Source: Gallionellaceae bacterium
Lineage (GTDB): Bacteria > Pseudomonadota > Gammaproteobacteria > Burkholderiales > Gallionellaceae
NCBI GenBank assembly: GCA_030823955.1
Contig: JAVBYO010000013.1
Coordinates: forward strand, 1 to 64,000
Length of the DNA stretch: 64,000 nucleotides
Direction: 5' to 3'
Within the stretch, counting starts at the first letter, position 1. Every line of letters starts with the position of its first letter. The notes under the pieces are model-generated. The model did no database searches, had not been told where the DNA came from, and saw only the letters and a program-made list of their open reading frames with translations. Made by a program: the position numbers and the translations under genes. This document shows positions 28,655 to 38,567 of this stretch, piece after piece.

Positions 28655-28712
28655 ATGAGAATCATTATCATGTAGCATGAGAATCATTCTCACTTGCGAA
28701 TCATTCTCATCC
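28655..28712. promoter_or_regulatory. Cluster of three Fur boxes
   Basis: Three 19-bp sites, about 28655-28673, 28677-28695 and 28694-28712, contain gagaatcattatc, gagaatcattctc and gcgaatcattctc, each close to the Fur consensus GATAATGATAATCATTATC. They lie between fur and the divergent porin gene. Spacing of about 20 bases would let several dimers polymerise and repress both directions in iron-replete cells. Confidence 0.88.
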
Positions 28713-28768
28713 GCTTGCAATGAGTACATAAGTTAAACCATATCAACCACTTGAATAGGAGATTTCAT

Positions 28769-30004
28769 ATGCAACGCCGTCCAAACTACCTGCCTATCAC
28801 CGCATTGACTCTGGCCTTGATGGGCATCCTGAGCACCCCCGTCGCCGCCGAAACCAATACCGATAATCGCCTCAAAGCGCTGGAACAGCGTCTGAACACG
28901 CTGGAAAGCGAGAACCGCACACTGCAAGATCAGGTGAAGCAGACCGAACAGAAGGTCGAAGCCACCGGCAACCAGATGGACAGGATCTCCAGCCAGGGCG
29001 GCTCGACCGACACCGCCACCAGCATCGGCGGCTATGGCGAGCTACACCTCAACAAGCTGAAGAACCGCAAAGCGGGTGGCAGCAACAAGGACGAGCTGGA
29101 CCTGCACCGCTTCGTGCTGTTCATGGCCCACCAGTTCGATGAGAACACGCGCGTCTTCTCCGAACTGGAAGTCGAACACGGCGTAGCCAAGGACACCTCC
29201 ACGGGCAGCTCGGGTGTGGTCGCGGTGGAGCAGATGTATCTAGATTTCAGCGTGGGCGATGCGATGTCGGTGAAGGCGGGTTTGATGGTCATGCCGGTCG
29301 GCATCATCAGCGAGACACATGAACCGCCCACCTTCTACGGCGTGGAACGCAACCCGGTGGAGACCAACATCATCCCTACCACCTGGCGCGAGGGCGGTGT
29401 CACTGTCACAGGACGGCTGGCGAACAACATCACCCTCGACGGCATGATCAGCAGCGGGCTGGCGACGACCGTAGCCAAGAACTTCGCAGTGCGCGACGGC
29501 CGCCTGAGCGGCGCCAGCGCCAAGGCCAAGGACCCCGCCTACACCGCGCGCCTGAAATGGACCGGCCTCCCCGGCATCGAACTGGCCACCACGCTGCAAC
29601 GCCAGACCGATATCACCCAGAGCGTCGAAGCCACTGCGGGTGCGGCAATGCTGTATGAAGCACATGCAGTGCTGAACAAGGGGGCGTTCGGTCTGCGCGC
29701 GCTGTATGCCGCGTGGAGCCTGGACGGCAGCGGCCCCAAGGCAGTCGGCGCGGACAAGCAGAACGGCTGGTATGTAGAACCCGCGTGGAAATTCACCGAG
29801 CAATGGGGCGTGTTCGCGCGCCGCAGCTGCTGGGACAACCGCGCGGGCGATGTTGCGGACAGCCGTTACAGCCAGACTGACTTGGGCGTGAATTTCTGGC
29901 CGCATGCCAACGTGGTGGTCAAGCTGGATTACCAGATCCAGCAAGCACCGGGCGGACAGGATGAGTTCGATGGTTTTAACCTCGGCCTCGGTTACCAATT
30001 CTAA
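28769..30004 (+). CDS. Fur-controlled outer-membrane porin
   Basis: A 411-residue outer-membrane protein. ATG 28769 has AGGAGA six bases upstream. The signal peptide ends in PVAA near residue 27; a coiled coil (about 31-75, with LKALEQRLNTLESENRTLQ-type heptads) precedes a beta barrel of alternating strands that ends in LGYQF with the C-terminal Phe needed for Bam insertion. Similar barrels form OprP/OprO-like porins. Position behind Fur boxes and before a flavoprotein and a cytochrome suggests passage of iron or an iron chelate. Confidence 0.85.
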   Translation: MQRRPNYLPITALTLALMGILSTPVAAETNTDNRLKALEQRLNTLESENRTLQDQVKQTEQKVEATGNQMDRISSQGGSTDTATSIGGYGELHLNKLKNRKAGGSNKDELDLHRFVLFMAHQFDENTRVFSELEVEHGVAKDTSTGSSGVVAVEQMYLDFSVGDAMSVKAGLMVMPVGIISETHEPPTFYGVERNPVETNIIPTTWREGGVTVTGRLANNITLDGMISSGLATTVAKNFAVRDGRLSGASAKAKDPAYTARLKWTGLPGIELATTLQRQTDITQSVEATAGAAMLYEAHAVLNKGAFGLRALYAAWSLDGSGPKAVGADKQNGWYVEPAWKFTEQWGVFARRSCWDNRAGDVADSRYSQTDLGVNFWPHANVVVKLDYQIQQAPGGQDEFDGFNLGLGYQF

Positions 30005-30006
30005 AC

Positions 30007-30522
30007 ATGATTTATCTGCGCACATTGCTGTTGCTCATGCTGGCCTTGCCAGCGTGGGCCGCCGACCAGAATGCGGAGATCGACCGCTTCCTCGGCGAAA
30101 CGCTGGGCAAACCGCCAGCAGCTGAGATGTTGTGGATCGTCGGTGATTTGCAGCCCGCCGTGCGCGCCATCCTCGAACATGACTACCCCTCCGCACGCGT
30201 GTATTACTGGCGCGGTGGTACGCGCACCGCATGGGTACTGGACGAGATCGGCAAGGAGATGCCGATCACGGTCGGCATCTCGATCAACAACGGTGCGGTG
30301 GAACGCGTGAAGGTGCTGGTGTATCGCGAGAGCCGCGGCTGGGAGGTGAAGAGTCAGGCGTTCACGGCCCAGTTCTCCGGCGCGAAGCTGGCTGAAGGAC
30401 AAAAACTGGATCGCCACATCGACGGCATCTCCGGCGCGACCTTGTCGGTGCGCGCGCTGAGCCGCTTGACGCGACTCGCCTTGCTGTTAGACCGGCAAGT
30501 GAACAGGGGAGACAAGCCATGA
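30007..30522 (+). CDS. Periplasmic FMN-binding domain protein
   Basis: A 171-residue exported protein with a signal peptide (cleavage after PAWA, residue 18) and an FMN-binding domain like NqrC/RnfG. The C-terminal DGISGAT (139-145) is the ApbE flavinylation motif, so FMN would be linked to Thr145. It starts two bases after the porin and overlaps the next gene by ATGA. It probably passes electrons from the membrane cytochrome to a periplasmic acceptor such as ferric iron. No apbE is in the window. Confidence 0.88.
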   Translation: MIYLRTLLLLMLALPAWAADQNAEIDRFLGETLGKPPAAEMLWIVGDLQPAVRAILEHDYPSARVYYWRGGTRTAWVLDEIGKEMPITVGISINNGAVERVKVLVYRESRGWEVKSQAFTAQFSGAKLAEGQKLDRHIDGISGATLSVRALSRLTRLALLLDRQVNRGDKP

Positions 30523-30974
30523 GTACATGGGGCATGCATCTTGGTCTGTCGGCACGCAGGCAGGTACTGGCCGCCTGCGGTCTCGTCGCGCTGAGCGGCG
30601 TGCTGTGGATGGTGATCGGCTGGAATCTGGATGCCGAGGACTACACCAACCCGCTGCGCGTATGGCGACACCGCATGCTGGTGCTGCACGGCGTGGCGGC
30701 GTATGTGCTGCTGTGGATAGTGGGCCGCCTGTTTACACTGCACCAGCAAGGCAACTGGCGAGCGCAGCGCAACCGCGCGAGCGGGCTGGCGATGTCGGCA
30801 GTGTTGTTGTTGCTTGCGGGCAGCGGGCTGACGCTGTACTACCCGCCGCACGAGGACTGGCGCGATGTGTTCAGCATGTTGCACCAGGCACTTGGGATAG
30901 CGCTGGCATTGCTGCTGCCGATGCATGTGTGGCTGGCACGAAAAGCCCGCCAGCTGCGGCGTACACAGCACTAG
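30519..30974 (+). CDS. Four-helix b-type cytochrome-like membrane protein
   Basis: A 151-residue inner-membrane protein with helices at about 15-35, 52-72, 87-107 and 120-140. His51 and His57 at the second helix and His122 and His136 in the fourth are well placed to hold haem, as in DUF4405/cytochrome b561-like proteins. Start overlaps the FMN-protein stop (ATGA). Together they form an electron path from quinol to periplasmic FMN. Haem ligation is inferred. Confidence 0.75.
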   Translation: MSTWGMHLGLSARRQVLAACGLVALSGVLWMVIGWNLDAEDYTNPLRVWRHRMLVLHGVAAYVLLWIVGRLFTLHQQGNWRAQRNRASGLAMSAVLLLLAGSGLTLYYPPHEDWRDVFSMLHQALGIALALLLPMHVWLARKARQLRRTQH

Positions 30975-31012
30975 GTGTAAACAGCGCCTCCAAGCGTCGA
31001 TGCAATCTGTTC

Positions 31013-32617
31013 CTAAAACTCGTCCTGATAACGCACCGTGATCGGATAACGCCAATCCTTGCCGAAACCGCGGTCGGTGATACGCACCCCGACCGGTGCC
31101 TGGCGGCGCTTGTATTCGTTGATGCGGATGAGTTTCACCACGCGCTGCACATCCGCCTCGGCGTAACCGCGCGCCACGATCTCGGCGATGCTGAGGTTCT
31201 TTTCCACGAAACAGGCCATGATGGCATCCAACACGTCGTATGGCGGCAGGCTGTCCTGATCGGTCTGATCCGGCCTCAGTTCGGCACTGGGCGGTCTGGT
31301 GATGATGCGTTCGGGAATCACCCGGCCCAAGCTGTTGCGATAGTTCGACAGCCGGTAGACCCAAGTCTTGCTGACATCCTTGAGCACCGCGAAGCCGCCC
31401 GCCATATCGCCGTACAGCGTGCAATAACCGACCGTCATCTCGGACTTGTTGCCCGTGGTCAGCACCAGCGAGCCGGTCTTGTTGGACAGCGCCATCAGCA
31501 GCACGCCGCGGATACGCGCCTGCAAATTCTCTTCGGTGGTATCGACCGGCAAGCCACGGAACAGCGGCGACAGGGTCTCCTGTAGCGCGGCGAAGGTCGG
31601 CTGGATGTCCAGCTCTTCATAACCCACACCCAGCAGCCTGACCATCTCGCGCGAATCATCCACACTCATCTGTGCCGTGTAAGGCGACGGCATCATCACC
31701 GCGCGCACCTTGTCCGCACCCAGCGCGTCTACCGCCACCGCCAGCGTCAACGCCGAGTCGATGCCGCCGGACAAGCCCAGCAACACCCCCGAAAAACGGT
31801 TCTTGGTGATGTAATCGCGTACGCCGAGACACAGGGCTCGGTAGATACTGGCTTCGTCCTGCTCGATTACCGCACATAGCCCCGGCACGAGCTTGCCGTC
31901 CCGCACCTCGACCAGCCCCTGCGTCTCTTCGAACGCCGGGAACTGATGTGTCACCTTGCCGCGCTCATCCATCACGAAAGAGCCGCCGTCGAATACCAGC
32001 TCGTCCTGCCCGCCCACCATGTTGGCGTACACCACCGCCAGCCCGGTATCACCGATGCGTTCGCGTATGGTGTCGTAACGCGTAGCCTGTTTGTTGAAGT
32101 GATACGGCGAGGCGTTCAACACCAGCAGTATCTGTGCTCCGGCCTCCTTGGCGCGGATCGCGGCGTATTCATGCCACACATCGGCACAGATGATGATGCC
32201 GAACTTGACCCCGTCCATCTCGATCAGGCAGGGGCTATCTCCGTGCGCAAAATAGCGCTCTTCGTCGAATACACTGTGGTTGGGCAGCGAGTGTTTGTGA
32301 TAGGTGGAAATGATCCTGCCATCGCGCAACACTGAAGCCGCGTTATAGAACTCCCCTCCGGCCTCATGCGGATGACCGACGATGAGCGTGATACCCGACA
32401 CCTGCCTGGCCAGATCGCGCAGTGCGACATCGCAGGCACGATAGAAACCGTCGCGCAGCAACAGGTCTTCCGGCGGATAGCCGCACAGACTCAGCTCCGG
32501 TGTCAGCAATATCTGCGCGCCCTGCTCTTTGGCGCGTTGCGCGTGCTGGACGATCTTCGCGGCATTACCTGCGAGGTCTCCGACGATACAATTGATCTGG
32601 GCGATAGCGATTTTCAT
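31013..32617 (-). CDS. nadE: Glutamine-dependent NAD+ synthetase
   Basis: A 534-residue fusion of an N-terminal nitrilase-type glutaminase (Glu in TPELSLCGYP, Lys in YHKHSLPN, Cys in GIIICADVWHE) with a C-terminal NAD synthetase domain carrying LSGGIDSALT (about 288). It amidates deamido-NAD+ in the last step of NAD synthesis. Full length. It is the last gene of a 22-kb minus-strand block and converges with the cytochrome gene. Confidence 0.96.
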   Translation of the reverse strand: MKIAIAQINCIVGDLAGNAAKIVQHAQRAKEQGAQILLTPELSLCGYPPEDLLLRDGFYRACDVALRDLARQVSGITLIVGHPHEAGGEFYNAASVLRDGRIISTYHKHSLPNHSVFDEERYFAHGDSPCLIEMDGVKFGIIICADVWHEYAAIRAKEAGAQILLVLNASPYHFNKQATRYDTIRERIGDTGLAVVYANMVGGQDELVFDGGSFVMDERGKVTHQFPAFEETQGLVEVRDGKLVPGLCAVIEQDEASIYRALCLGVRDYITKNRFSGVLLGLSGGIDSALTLAVAVDALGADKVRAVMMPSPYTAQMSVDDSREMVRLLGVGYEELDIQPTFAALQETLSPLFRGLPVDTTEENLQARIRGVLLMALSNKTGSLVLTTGNKSEMTVGYCTLYGDMAGGFAVLKDVSKTWVYRLSNYRNSLGRVIPERIITRPPSAELRPDQTDQDSLPPYDVLDAIMACFVEKNLSIAEIVARGYAEADVQRVVKLIRINEYKRRQAPVGVRITDRGFGKDWRYPITVRYQDEF

Positions 32618-32635
32618 AGGTTCACAAAATCCCGT

Positions 32636-33916
32636 TCATTCCGCATCCGGCAATAGCACCGGATGATCCAACTCCACCTGCTCGATGCTGGTGAAACGTT
32701 TGGATATCTTCTGGCTGGTGGTGCGCACATCCTGCGCGTCTTCGTGCGCCTGACGGATATGGTCGGCCAGCTTCTTCATGCGCTCGTCGAAACGACCGAA
32801 TTCCTTACCCAATTTGCCCAACTCGTCTTTGATGATGTGTACCTGCTTGCGCGTCTCCACATCTTTCATCACCGCGCGCGCGGTGTTCAGCACCGCCATC
32901 AAAGTGGTCGGCGACACGATCCACACGCGGCGCTGCATGGCGTAATCGACCACATCGGAATGGTGCGCATGGATCTCGGCAAACACTGCCTCGGCGGGAA
33001 TGAACATCACCGCACCGTCCGAAGTCACCTCGGGGATGATGTATTTGCTGCTGATATCGTCCACATGCTTTTTGACGTCGGCCTTGAATGATTTCTCGGC
33101 CAGCAGTCTTTCGGCAGGACTCGCCGCATCGAACATGCGGTGATAGTTCTCCAGCGGAAATTTGGAATCAACCGCCACCATGCCGGTCGGCTCGGGCAGC
33201 TTCAGCACGCAGTCGGCGCGTGTGCCGTTGGGCAGCGTGTATTGCATCTCGTAAGCCTGTGGCGCCAGGATGTTGCGCACCAGCCCTTCCAGTTGCACCT
33301 CGCCGAACGCCCCGCGTGAGCGCTTGTCACCCAGCAATTCCTGCAAACTCACCACGTTGGTGGTCAGTCCGTCGATCTTCTTCTGCGCCTCGTCGATGGT
33401 CGCCAGCCGCGCCATCACACTCACAAAAGTCTCGTTGGTCTTTTTGAAACCCTCATCCAGCCGCTCGTTCACCTTGCCGCCGATCTGCTCCAGACGGCCA
33501 TCCACGGTCTTGGACAAGGTTTCGATGCTGGTCGCCAGATGTTGCGTGGCATTGCGGAAAGAATCCTGAATGAGTTTCTGGTCTTCGCGTCCCTGCTCTG
33601 CCAGTTTCTCCAGCGTCTTGGATAACATCTCGCTGCGCAACTCGTCCTGCTTGGCTTGCAGCGCATTCAGCGCATCGCGCGTGGCACGCAACTCCTCGCC
33701 CACCGCCGCGCGCAAACGCTCCGATTCCGCCGCCTGTGCCGCGATAAGACGATCCCCCTGCTTGTTCAAGCCGTCGTGCAGATCGTTGAGCATGGCGCGA
33801 TGTTGCTGCTCCAGCACCCCTGCGGACCGCGCGGGAAGATTGCGCAGCATAACGAACACCAGCACCAGCAAAGCCAGCGTGAGTGCCGCCGCAACGATCA
33901 GGATAGTTTCAAGCAT
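32636..33916 (-). CDS. rmuC: DNA recombination protein RmuC
   Basis: A 426-residue protein with one N-terminal membrane helix (2-24), a long coiled coil (about 35-180) and the RmuC domain with the GDKRSRGAFGEVQLE and VDSKFPLENY sequences. RmuC limits DNA inversions at short repeats and looks nuclease-like. It ends 18 bases before nadE. Confidence 0.95.
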   Translation of the reverse strand: MLETILIVAAALTLALLVLVFVMLRNLPARSAGVLEQQHRAMLNDLHDGLNKQGDRLIAAQAAESERLRAAVGEELRATRDALNALQAKQDELRSEMLSKTLEKLAEQGREDQKLIQDSFRNATQHLATSIETLSKTVDGRLEQIGGKVNERLDEGFKKTNETFVSVMARLATIDEAQKKIDGLTTNVVSLQELLGDKRSRGAFGEVQLEGLVRNILAPQAYEMQYTLPNGTRADCVLKLPEPTGMVAVDSKFPLENYHRMFDAASPAERLLAEKSFKADVKKHVDDISSKYIIPEVTSDGAVMFIPAEAVFAEIHAHHSDVVDYAMQRRVWIVSPTTLMAVLNTARAVMKDVETRKQVHIIKDELGKLGKEFGRFDERMKKLADHIRQAHEDAQDVRTTSQKISKRFTSIEQVELDHPVLLPDAE

Positions 33917-33977
33917 AGGTCAAGAACAGCGTCCAGAAAGACAGGACGCTATTTTAACGCATGCGGGGCTTTAGTTA

Positions 33978-35015
33978 TTAGGCAAACAACTTCCGCAGCT
34001 TCTCCACATCCGGTTGCAACACCACCCCCTTCTCGGTGATCAGCCCCGTCACCAGTTCGGCAGGCGTCACGTCGAACGACGGGTTGCGTATCTTCACCCC
34101 CTCCGCCGCCCAGTGGGTGTCGCGAAAGCCTTTCACCTCATCCACCGAGCGCTCCTCGATGGGAATGTCTTTACCGGATGAGATAGTGAGGTCGATAGTC
34201 GAGAGCGGGCATGCCACATAGAACGGGATGTTGTGGCGCTTCGCCAGCACCGCCACCATATAAGTGCCGATCTTATTCGCCACATCACCGTTGGCCGCCA
34301 CACGATCGGTGCCCACCACCACGGCATCCACCTCACCCTGTGACATCATGTAACCCGCCATGTTGTCGGTGATCAGCGTGACCGGGATATTTTCCTGCAC
34401 CATCTCCCACGCCGTCAGTCGTGCACCTTGCAGGAAAGGACGTGTCTCATCGGCGATAACGGATATCTTTTTGCCCGCCTCAACAGCAGAGCGGAACACC
34501 CCCAGCGCCGTGCCCCAGCCTGCCGTCGCCAATGCTCCCGCATTGCAATGCGTCAACACCCGCGCCCCGTCCTTCAGCAAGGCCGCGCCATACCCGCCCA
34601 TCACCTTATTGATACGGATGTCCTCGGCCAAGACTTCATGAGCTTCGGCCAACAAGCTTTGTGCGATCTGCTGCGGCGCTTGTGTCGCCATGCCTTCCCA
34701 AGCCTTGCGCATGCGCTGCAATGCCCAGAACAGATTCACCGCCGTCGGACGGCTGGCTGCCAGCACGGTGAAACCGGTTTCCATGCCTGCATTGAACTCG
34801 TCCGCAGATTTATCCTGCAAGCGTAACGCCTCCAGCGCCACGCCATAAGCCGCCGCCACACCAATGGCCGGCGCACCGCGCACCACCATGCTGCGAATGC
34901 CCTCCGCGACCGAAGCTGCCGAGTAATAACTCAAGTATTCAAAGGCAGCAGGCAAGATACGCTGGTCTATCATTTCCAGCCGGTTGTTGAACCAGCGCAG
35001 GGTTTCAACTTTCAT
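33978..35015 (-). CDS. mtnA: Methylthioribose-1-phosphate isomerase
   Basis: A 345-residue enzyme converting 5-methylthioribose 1-phosphate to the ribulose form in methylthioadenosine salvage. The active-site Cys is in LTHCNAGALAT (near 160) and Asp in VVGTDRVAANGDVANKIGT (near 240). ATG 35015 follows GAGGGTG; the in-frame TTG at 35021 overlaps the apt stop. With apt, mtnP and the aldolase fusion it forms a salvage cluster. No mtnB, C, D or K genes are in the cluster. Confidence 0.95.
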   Translation of the reverse strand: MKVETLRWFNNRLEMIDQRILPAAFEYLSYYSAASVAEGIRSMVVRGAPAIGVAAAYGVALEALRLQDKSADEFNAGMETGFTVLAASRPTAVNLFWALQRMRKAWEGMATQAPQQIAQSLLAEAHEVLAEDIRINKVMGGYGAALLKDGARVLTHCNAGALATAGWGTALGVFRSAVEAGKKISVIADETRPFLQGARLTAWEMVQENIPVTLITDNMAGYMMSQGEVDAVVVGTDRVAANGDVANKIGTYMVAVLAKRHNIPFYVACPLSTIDLTISSGKDIPIEERSVDEVKGFRDTHWAAEGVKIRNPSFDVTPAELVTGLITEKGVVLQPDVEKLRKLFA

Positions 35016-35017
35016 AG

Positions 35018-35545
35018 TCAATCACCCTCAAATTCACAAAGAGCAAACACTTTATGCCCGGCTTTCTCTAGCCTTGTCCGTCCACCAATATCCGGCAAAT
35101 CGATGACAAAGCAACATTCAACGATCTCTCCGCCCATTTTCTGAATCAACTTGCAGGCAGCCTCCGCAGTACCCCCTGTGGCGATCAGATCATCCACCAG
35201 CAGTACTCTTTCACCCTTCTCAATAGCATCAATGTGGATTTCGATACGATCAGTACCGTATTCGAGCTCATAATCATGTCCTATGGTTGCGGCAGGCAAT
35301 TTTCCTTTCTTGCGAATCGGAATAAAGCCCTTGCCCATGACATAGGCTAGCGGGGCCCCAAGGATGAAACCGCGCGCCTCAATTCCTGCGATCTTGTCTA
35401 TTTTCATACCGGCATAACGCCGCGCCAACTCGTCTATCGTAAGACGAAGACCAATGGGGTCTTTAAGCAATGTTGTGATGTCTCGGAACTGGATGCCCTG
35501 TTTGGGGTAGTGGGGAACAGTTCGAATTTTTGATTTGATAGGCAT
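35018..35545 (-). CDS. apt: Adenine phosphoribosyltransferase
   Basis: A 175-residue PRTase with the PRPP motif [14 protein letters not shown]. It recycles the adenine released by MtnP into AMP. Its neighbours mtnP and mtnA make that role explicit. Only two bases separate it from the mtnA ATG. Confidence 0.96.
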   Translation of the reverse strand: MPIKSKIRTVPHYPKQGIQFRDITTLLKDPIGLRLTIDELARRYAGMKIDKIAGIEARGFILGAPLAYVMGKGFIPIRKKGKLPAATIGHDYELEYGTDRIEIHIDAIEKGERVLLVDDLIATGGTAEAACKLIQKMGGEIVECCFVIDLPDIGGRTRLEKAGHKVFALCEFEGD

Positions 35546-35703
35546 GTGTATCCTTCCTTAATTAATGTTCCTAAATCTGGTATGTCCACGAAGTGAATTT
35601 TCCGGAATCATTGCCGCAATCGATCACCAGAAACACAAGAACCAAATGGCCGAAATCTGAATATTGAGAATATTTCATGCTCCACATGTGTGAAGCATTA
35701 CTC

Positions 35704-36579
35704 TTATTTCTTCAATACCCTCCCGGCCACAGTATCAAGCTTCTCCACCATCGCCGCATCGCGGGCCTGGGGAGCGGTGATGATGGCATATTCCAGTGCG
35801 GTACGGCATGAGCAGTCCTTGCCGCACGCATCACTTATCACTTTCGGTGCCACCTGTTTTACCAGTGTGCGCGCATTGTCGGCATTCGCCAGCAGCACTT
35901 TTACAATCTGGTCTACCGTCACGTCATCGTGATCCGGATGCCAACAATCAAAATCCGTCACCATGGCCACCGTGGCGTAACATAACTCTGCCTCGCGTGC
36001 GAGCTTGGCTTCGGGCATGTTGGTCATGCCGATCACATCACAGCCCCAAGAGCGGTACAGCTCCGACTCGGCCAGACTGGAGAATTGCGGACCTTCCATC
36101 ACCATGTAGGTGCCGCCGCGCAGTGCGGTGATGCCCGCCTCTTTCGCCGCTACCTCGATATGATCACCCAGTCTGGAACATACCGGATGCGCCATGGAGA
36201 CATGAGCCACCAGCCCGCTGCCAAAAAAAGACTTGTTGCGCGCGAAGGTCCTGTCGATGAATTGATCGACGATCACAAACATGCCCGGCTTGAGATGCTC
36301 ACGCAGCGATCCCACGGCACTCACCGAAATCACATCGGTAACACCCGCACGCTTCAGTGCATCGATATTGGCGCGAAAGTTAATCTCCGACGGGGGCAAT
36401 TTATGCCCGCGCCCATGACGCGGCAGGAATACCAGCTGTTGCCCGTTCAGCTCCCCAAACAACAATTCGTCGGAAGGTGAACCGAACGGCGACGACACAG
36501 CCTCCCAGCGCTTATTAGTCAGACCGTCTATGTCATACACACCGCTGCCGCCGATAATGCCGAGTATGGAATTACCCAT
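35704..36579 (-). CDS. mtnP: 5'-methylthioadenosine phosphorylase
   Basis: A 291-residue purine nucleoside phosphorylase-family enzyme cleaving methylthioadenosine to adenine and methylthioribose 1-phosphate. The phosphate loop GGSGVYD, RHGRGHKLPPSEINFRAN and the MTNMPEAKLAREAELCY substrate region are present. Full length. It starts 11 bases after the aldolase fusion. Confidence 0.95.
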   Translation of the reverse strand: MGNSILGIIGGSGVYDIDGLTNKRWEAVSSPFGSPSDELLFGELNGQQLVFLPRHGRGHKLPPSEINFRANIDALKRAGVTDVISVSAVGSLREHLKPGMFVIVDQFIDRTFARNKSFFGSGLVAHVSMAHPVCSRLGDHIEVAAKEAGITALRGGTYMVMEGPQFSSLAESELYRSWGCDVIGMTNMPEAKLAREAELCYATVAMVTDFDCWHPDHDDVTVDQIVKVLLANADNARTLVKQVAPKVISDACGKDCSCRTALEYAIITAPQARDAAMVEKLDTVAGRVLKK

Positions 36580-36590
36580 TTACATTCTCC

Positions 36591-38567
36591 TCAAATAACT
36601 CTGTCATTTCCACCATCCACCGGCAACCACGCTCCCGTTGTCTTGGCAAATAGCGGGCCGCACATTTCCGCAGTCAGTTCTGCCACATCACGACTGCTCA
36701 CTTCGGTCTTCAGAACATTGTTGGTCTTGTATTCCGCAACACTCATTCCGTAATGTTTCGCACGCGCAGCCAGCACTTCCGGCGTCCACAGTCCTGTGTC
36801 AAACACGGCATTCGGATGCAGCGAGTTAATACGGATGTTGTCACCACCCCATTCCAGCGCGGCTACGCGCGCCAACTGGTTAAGCGCGGCCTTGGAAGCA
36901 GAATAGGCGGCCGCACCGGGGCCAGGCGCAGGCACATTCTTGGATCCGATCACCACCACCCGACCGCCGCGCGGCGCAAGTTTCAAAAATGGATGACATT
37001 CGCGCATCAGCATAAAGTTGGCGTCAAGATTGATTCGCATCACTTTCTGCCACTCCTCGGTCTTGAGCGAGTCGATTCTGCAACCACCCGGGAAAATACC
37101 CGCATTCAGTACCAGCATATCGAGACCACCGAATTTCTCGACAGCCCGCACCAAGGCCTGCCTGAATTGCTCTTCCGAAGTCAGATCGCATTGCAGTCCA
37201 AGGAAATTTGCTCCGCTCTTGAGGGTGGTCACCTTGGCATCAAGATCCAGAGCGACCACCGCCGCCCCCCGTGCCAACAACGACTCGACGCAGGCTCTGC
37301 CGATACCAGATGCAGCCCCCGTAACCAGTGCCACCTCTCCCGTAAACACAGGCGGATTCCCACCCTTGCGCAGCTTTGCCTGTTCCAAATCCCAGTACTC
37401 GACATCGAAGATATCTTTCGCGGGCAATGCGCGATACCCGCCCAAAGCGGTGGCCCGCAAAATAATATCCATCGTATGTTCGTAGATATCGGCAACGATC
37501 CCCGCATCCTGCGCACTCTTACCCACCGCACACAGGCCTAACTCACTGTCCAGCACCACACGTGGCGCCGCATCCAGCATGGTCTTGCGTTCTTTTGCCT
37601 GTGGCTCAAGGCTTTGAAAATAAGCCCGGTAGCTTTCGACATACCCGGACACATCACGCCCCAGCATGGGCAGGCGTTTGGTACGAATGACATGGTCCGG
37701 TGTGGCTGGGCCTTGTTGCGCAATGACAGACACGTCTGTTCGACGCGCGAAAGACAGACTTTTCTCGTCCGCATGGCGCGCGATAATCACTGGAAAACCC
37801 GCAGCTTTGGCAACATCGGCTCGCAGCTTCGCCTGCTCGTGCGCCAAACCGATACTGTGTGAGGCCGTTACAGGAGCGACCGTAAAATCCCACGCATTGT
37901 TGCGCTTGAGATAATCTTCGGCGCGTTGCACCTGCTCAATCATGCGCCCGTAAGATTCCTTTGCGTTCTGCCCGAAGGTGAAAATGCCATGGTTCAGCAG
38001 CACCATACCTATGGTGTTCGGCCCCGCTTCGACAGCAAAACGTTCCGCGCACAGCCTGGCCAGATCGAAGCCCGGCATGACATAGGGTATGACCACCATG
38101 GTGTCGCCGTAAATCTCGCGTATGCGAACCTCGCCATTCACCGCATTGGTAATGGAAACAATGGCATCAGCATGGGTGTGATCCACATAAGGATACGGGA
38201 GAATAGCGTGCAGAATGGCTTCAACCGAGGGCACCGGTGCCGAAAATCTGGTTTGATGCGTGACCAACTGATTGACCATTTCGGGATCGGCCAGAGCAGG
38301 AAGCTTGGCCAATTTCTTCAGGTGCTCCAGCTTGACGGGAGCAAAACCGGAAACTGAGATACTTTCCAAATCCCATCCGCTGCCTTTGACGTAAAGTATC
38401 TCCTCTTCTTCCCCGAAGATGTTTTTTTCGATACTTTTTAGCGAAGTATTCCCCCCGCCATGCAGAACCAATGAGCTATCTCGCCCCAATAGACGCGAAC
38501 TATAGACTCTCCGTTCCAATTCGTTAGTACAAACAGCCGCATCATTGTCATTCCAGTTGTTATGCAT
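36591..38567 (-). CDS. Class II aldolase-short-chain dehydrogenase fusion
   Basis: A 658-residue bifunctional protein. The N-terminal half is a class II (RhaD/fuculose-phosphate) aldolase with LVLHGGGNTS and HTHADAIVS zinc-ligand sequences. From about residue 408 an SDR follows with TGAASGIG and the catalytic YSASK. Related fusions are usually annotated as rhamnulose-1-phosphate aldolase/dehydrogenase. Here it sits 11 bases from mtnP, so a more likely substrate is methylthioribulose 1-phosphate, split to DHAP and methylthioacetaldehyde, which the SDR would then oxidise or reduce. This assignment is inference. Confidence 0.85.
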   Translation of the reverse strand: MHNNWNDNDAAVCTNELERRVYSSRLLGRDSSLVLHGGGNTSLKSIEKNIFGEEEEILYVKGSGWDLESISVSGFAPVKLEHLKKLAKLPALADPEMVNQLVTHQTRFSAPVPSVEAILHAILPYPYVDHTHADAIVSITNAVNGEVRIREIYGDTMVVIPYVMPGFDLARLCAERFAVEAGPNTIGMVLLNHGIFTFGQNAKESYGRMIEQVQRAEDYLKRNNAWDFTVAPVTASHSIGLAHEQAKLRADVAKAAGFPVIIARHADEKSLSFARRTDVSVIAQQGPATPDHVIRTKRLPMLGRDVSGYVESYRAYFQSLEPQAKERKTMLDAAPRVVLDSELGLCAVGKSAQDAGIVADIYEHTMDIILRATALGGYRALPAKDIFDVEYWDLEQAKLRKGGNPPVFTGEVALVTGAASGIGRACVESLLARGAAVVALDLDAKVTTLKSGANFLGLQCDLTSEEQFRQALVRAVEKFGGLDMLVLNAGIFPGGCRIDSLKTEEWQKVMRINLDANFMLMRECHPFLKLAPRGGRVVVIGSKNVPAPGPGAAAYSASKAALNQLARVAALEWGGDNIRINSLHPNAVFDTGLWTPEVLAARAKHYGMSVAEYKTNNVLKTEVSSRDVAELTAEMCGPLFAKTTGAWLPVDGGNDRVI

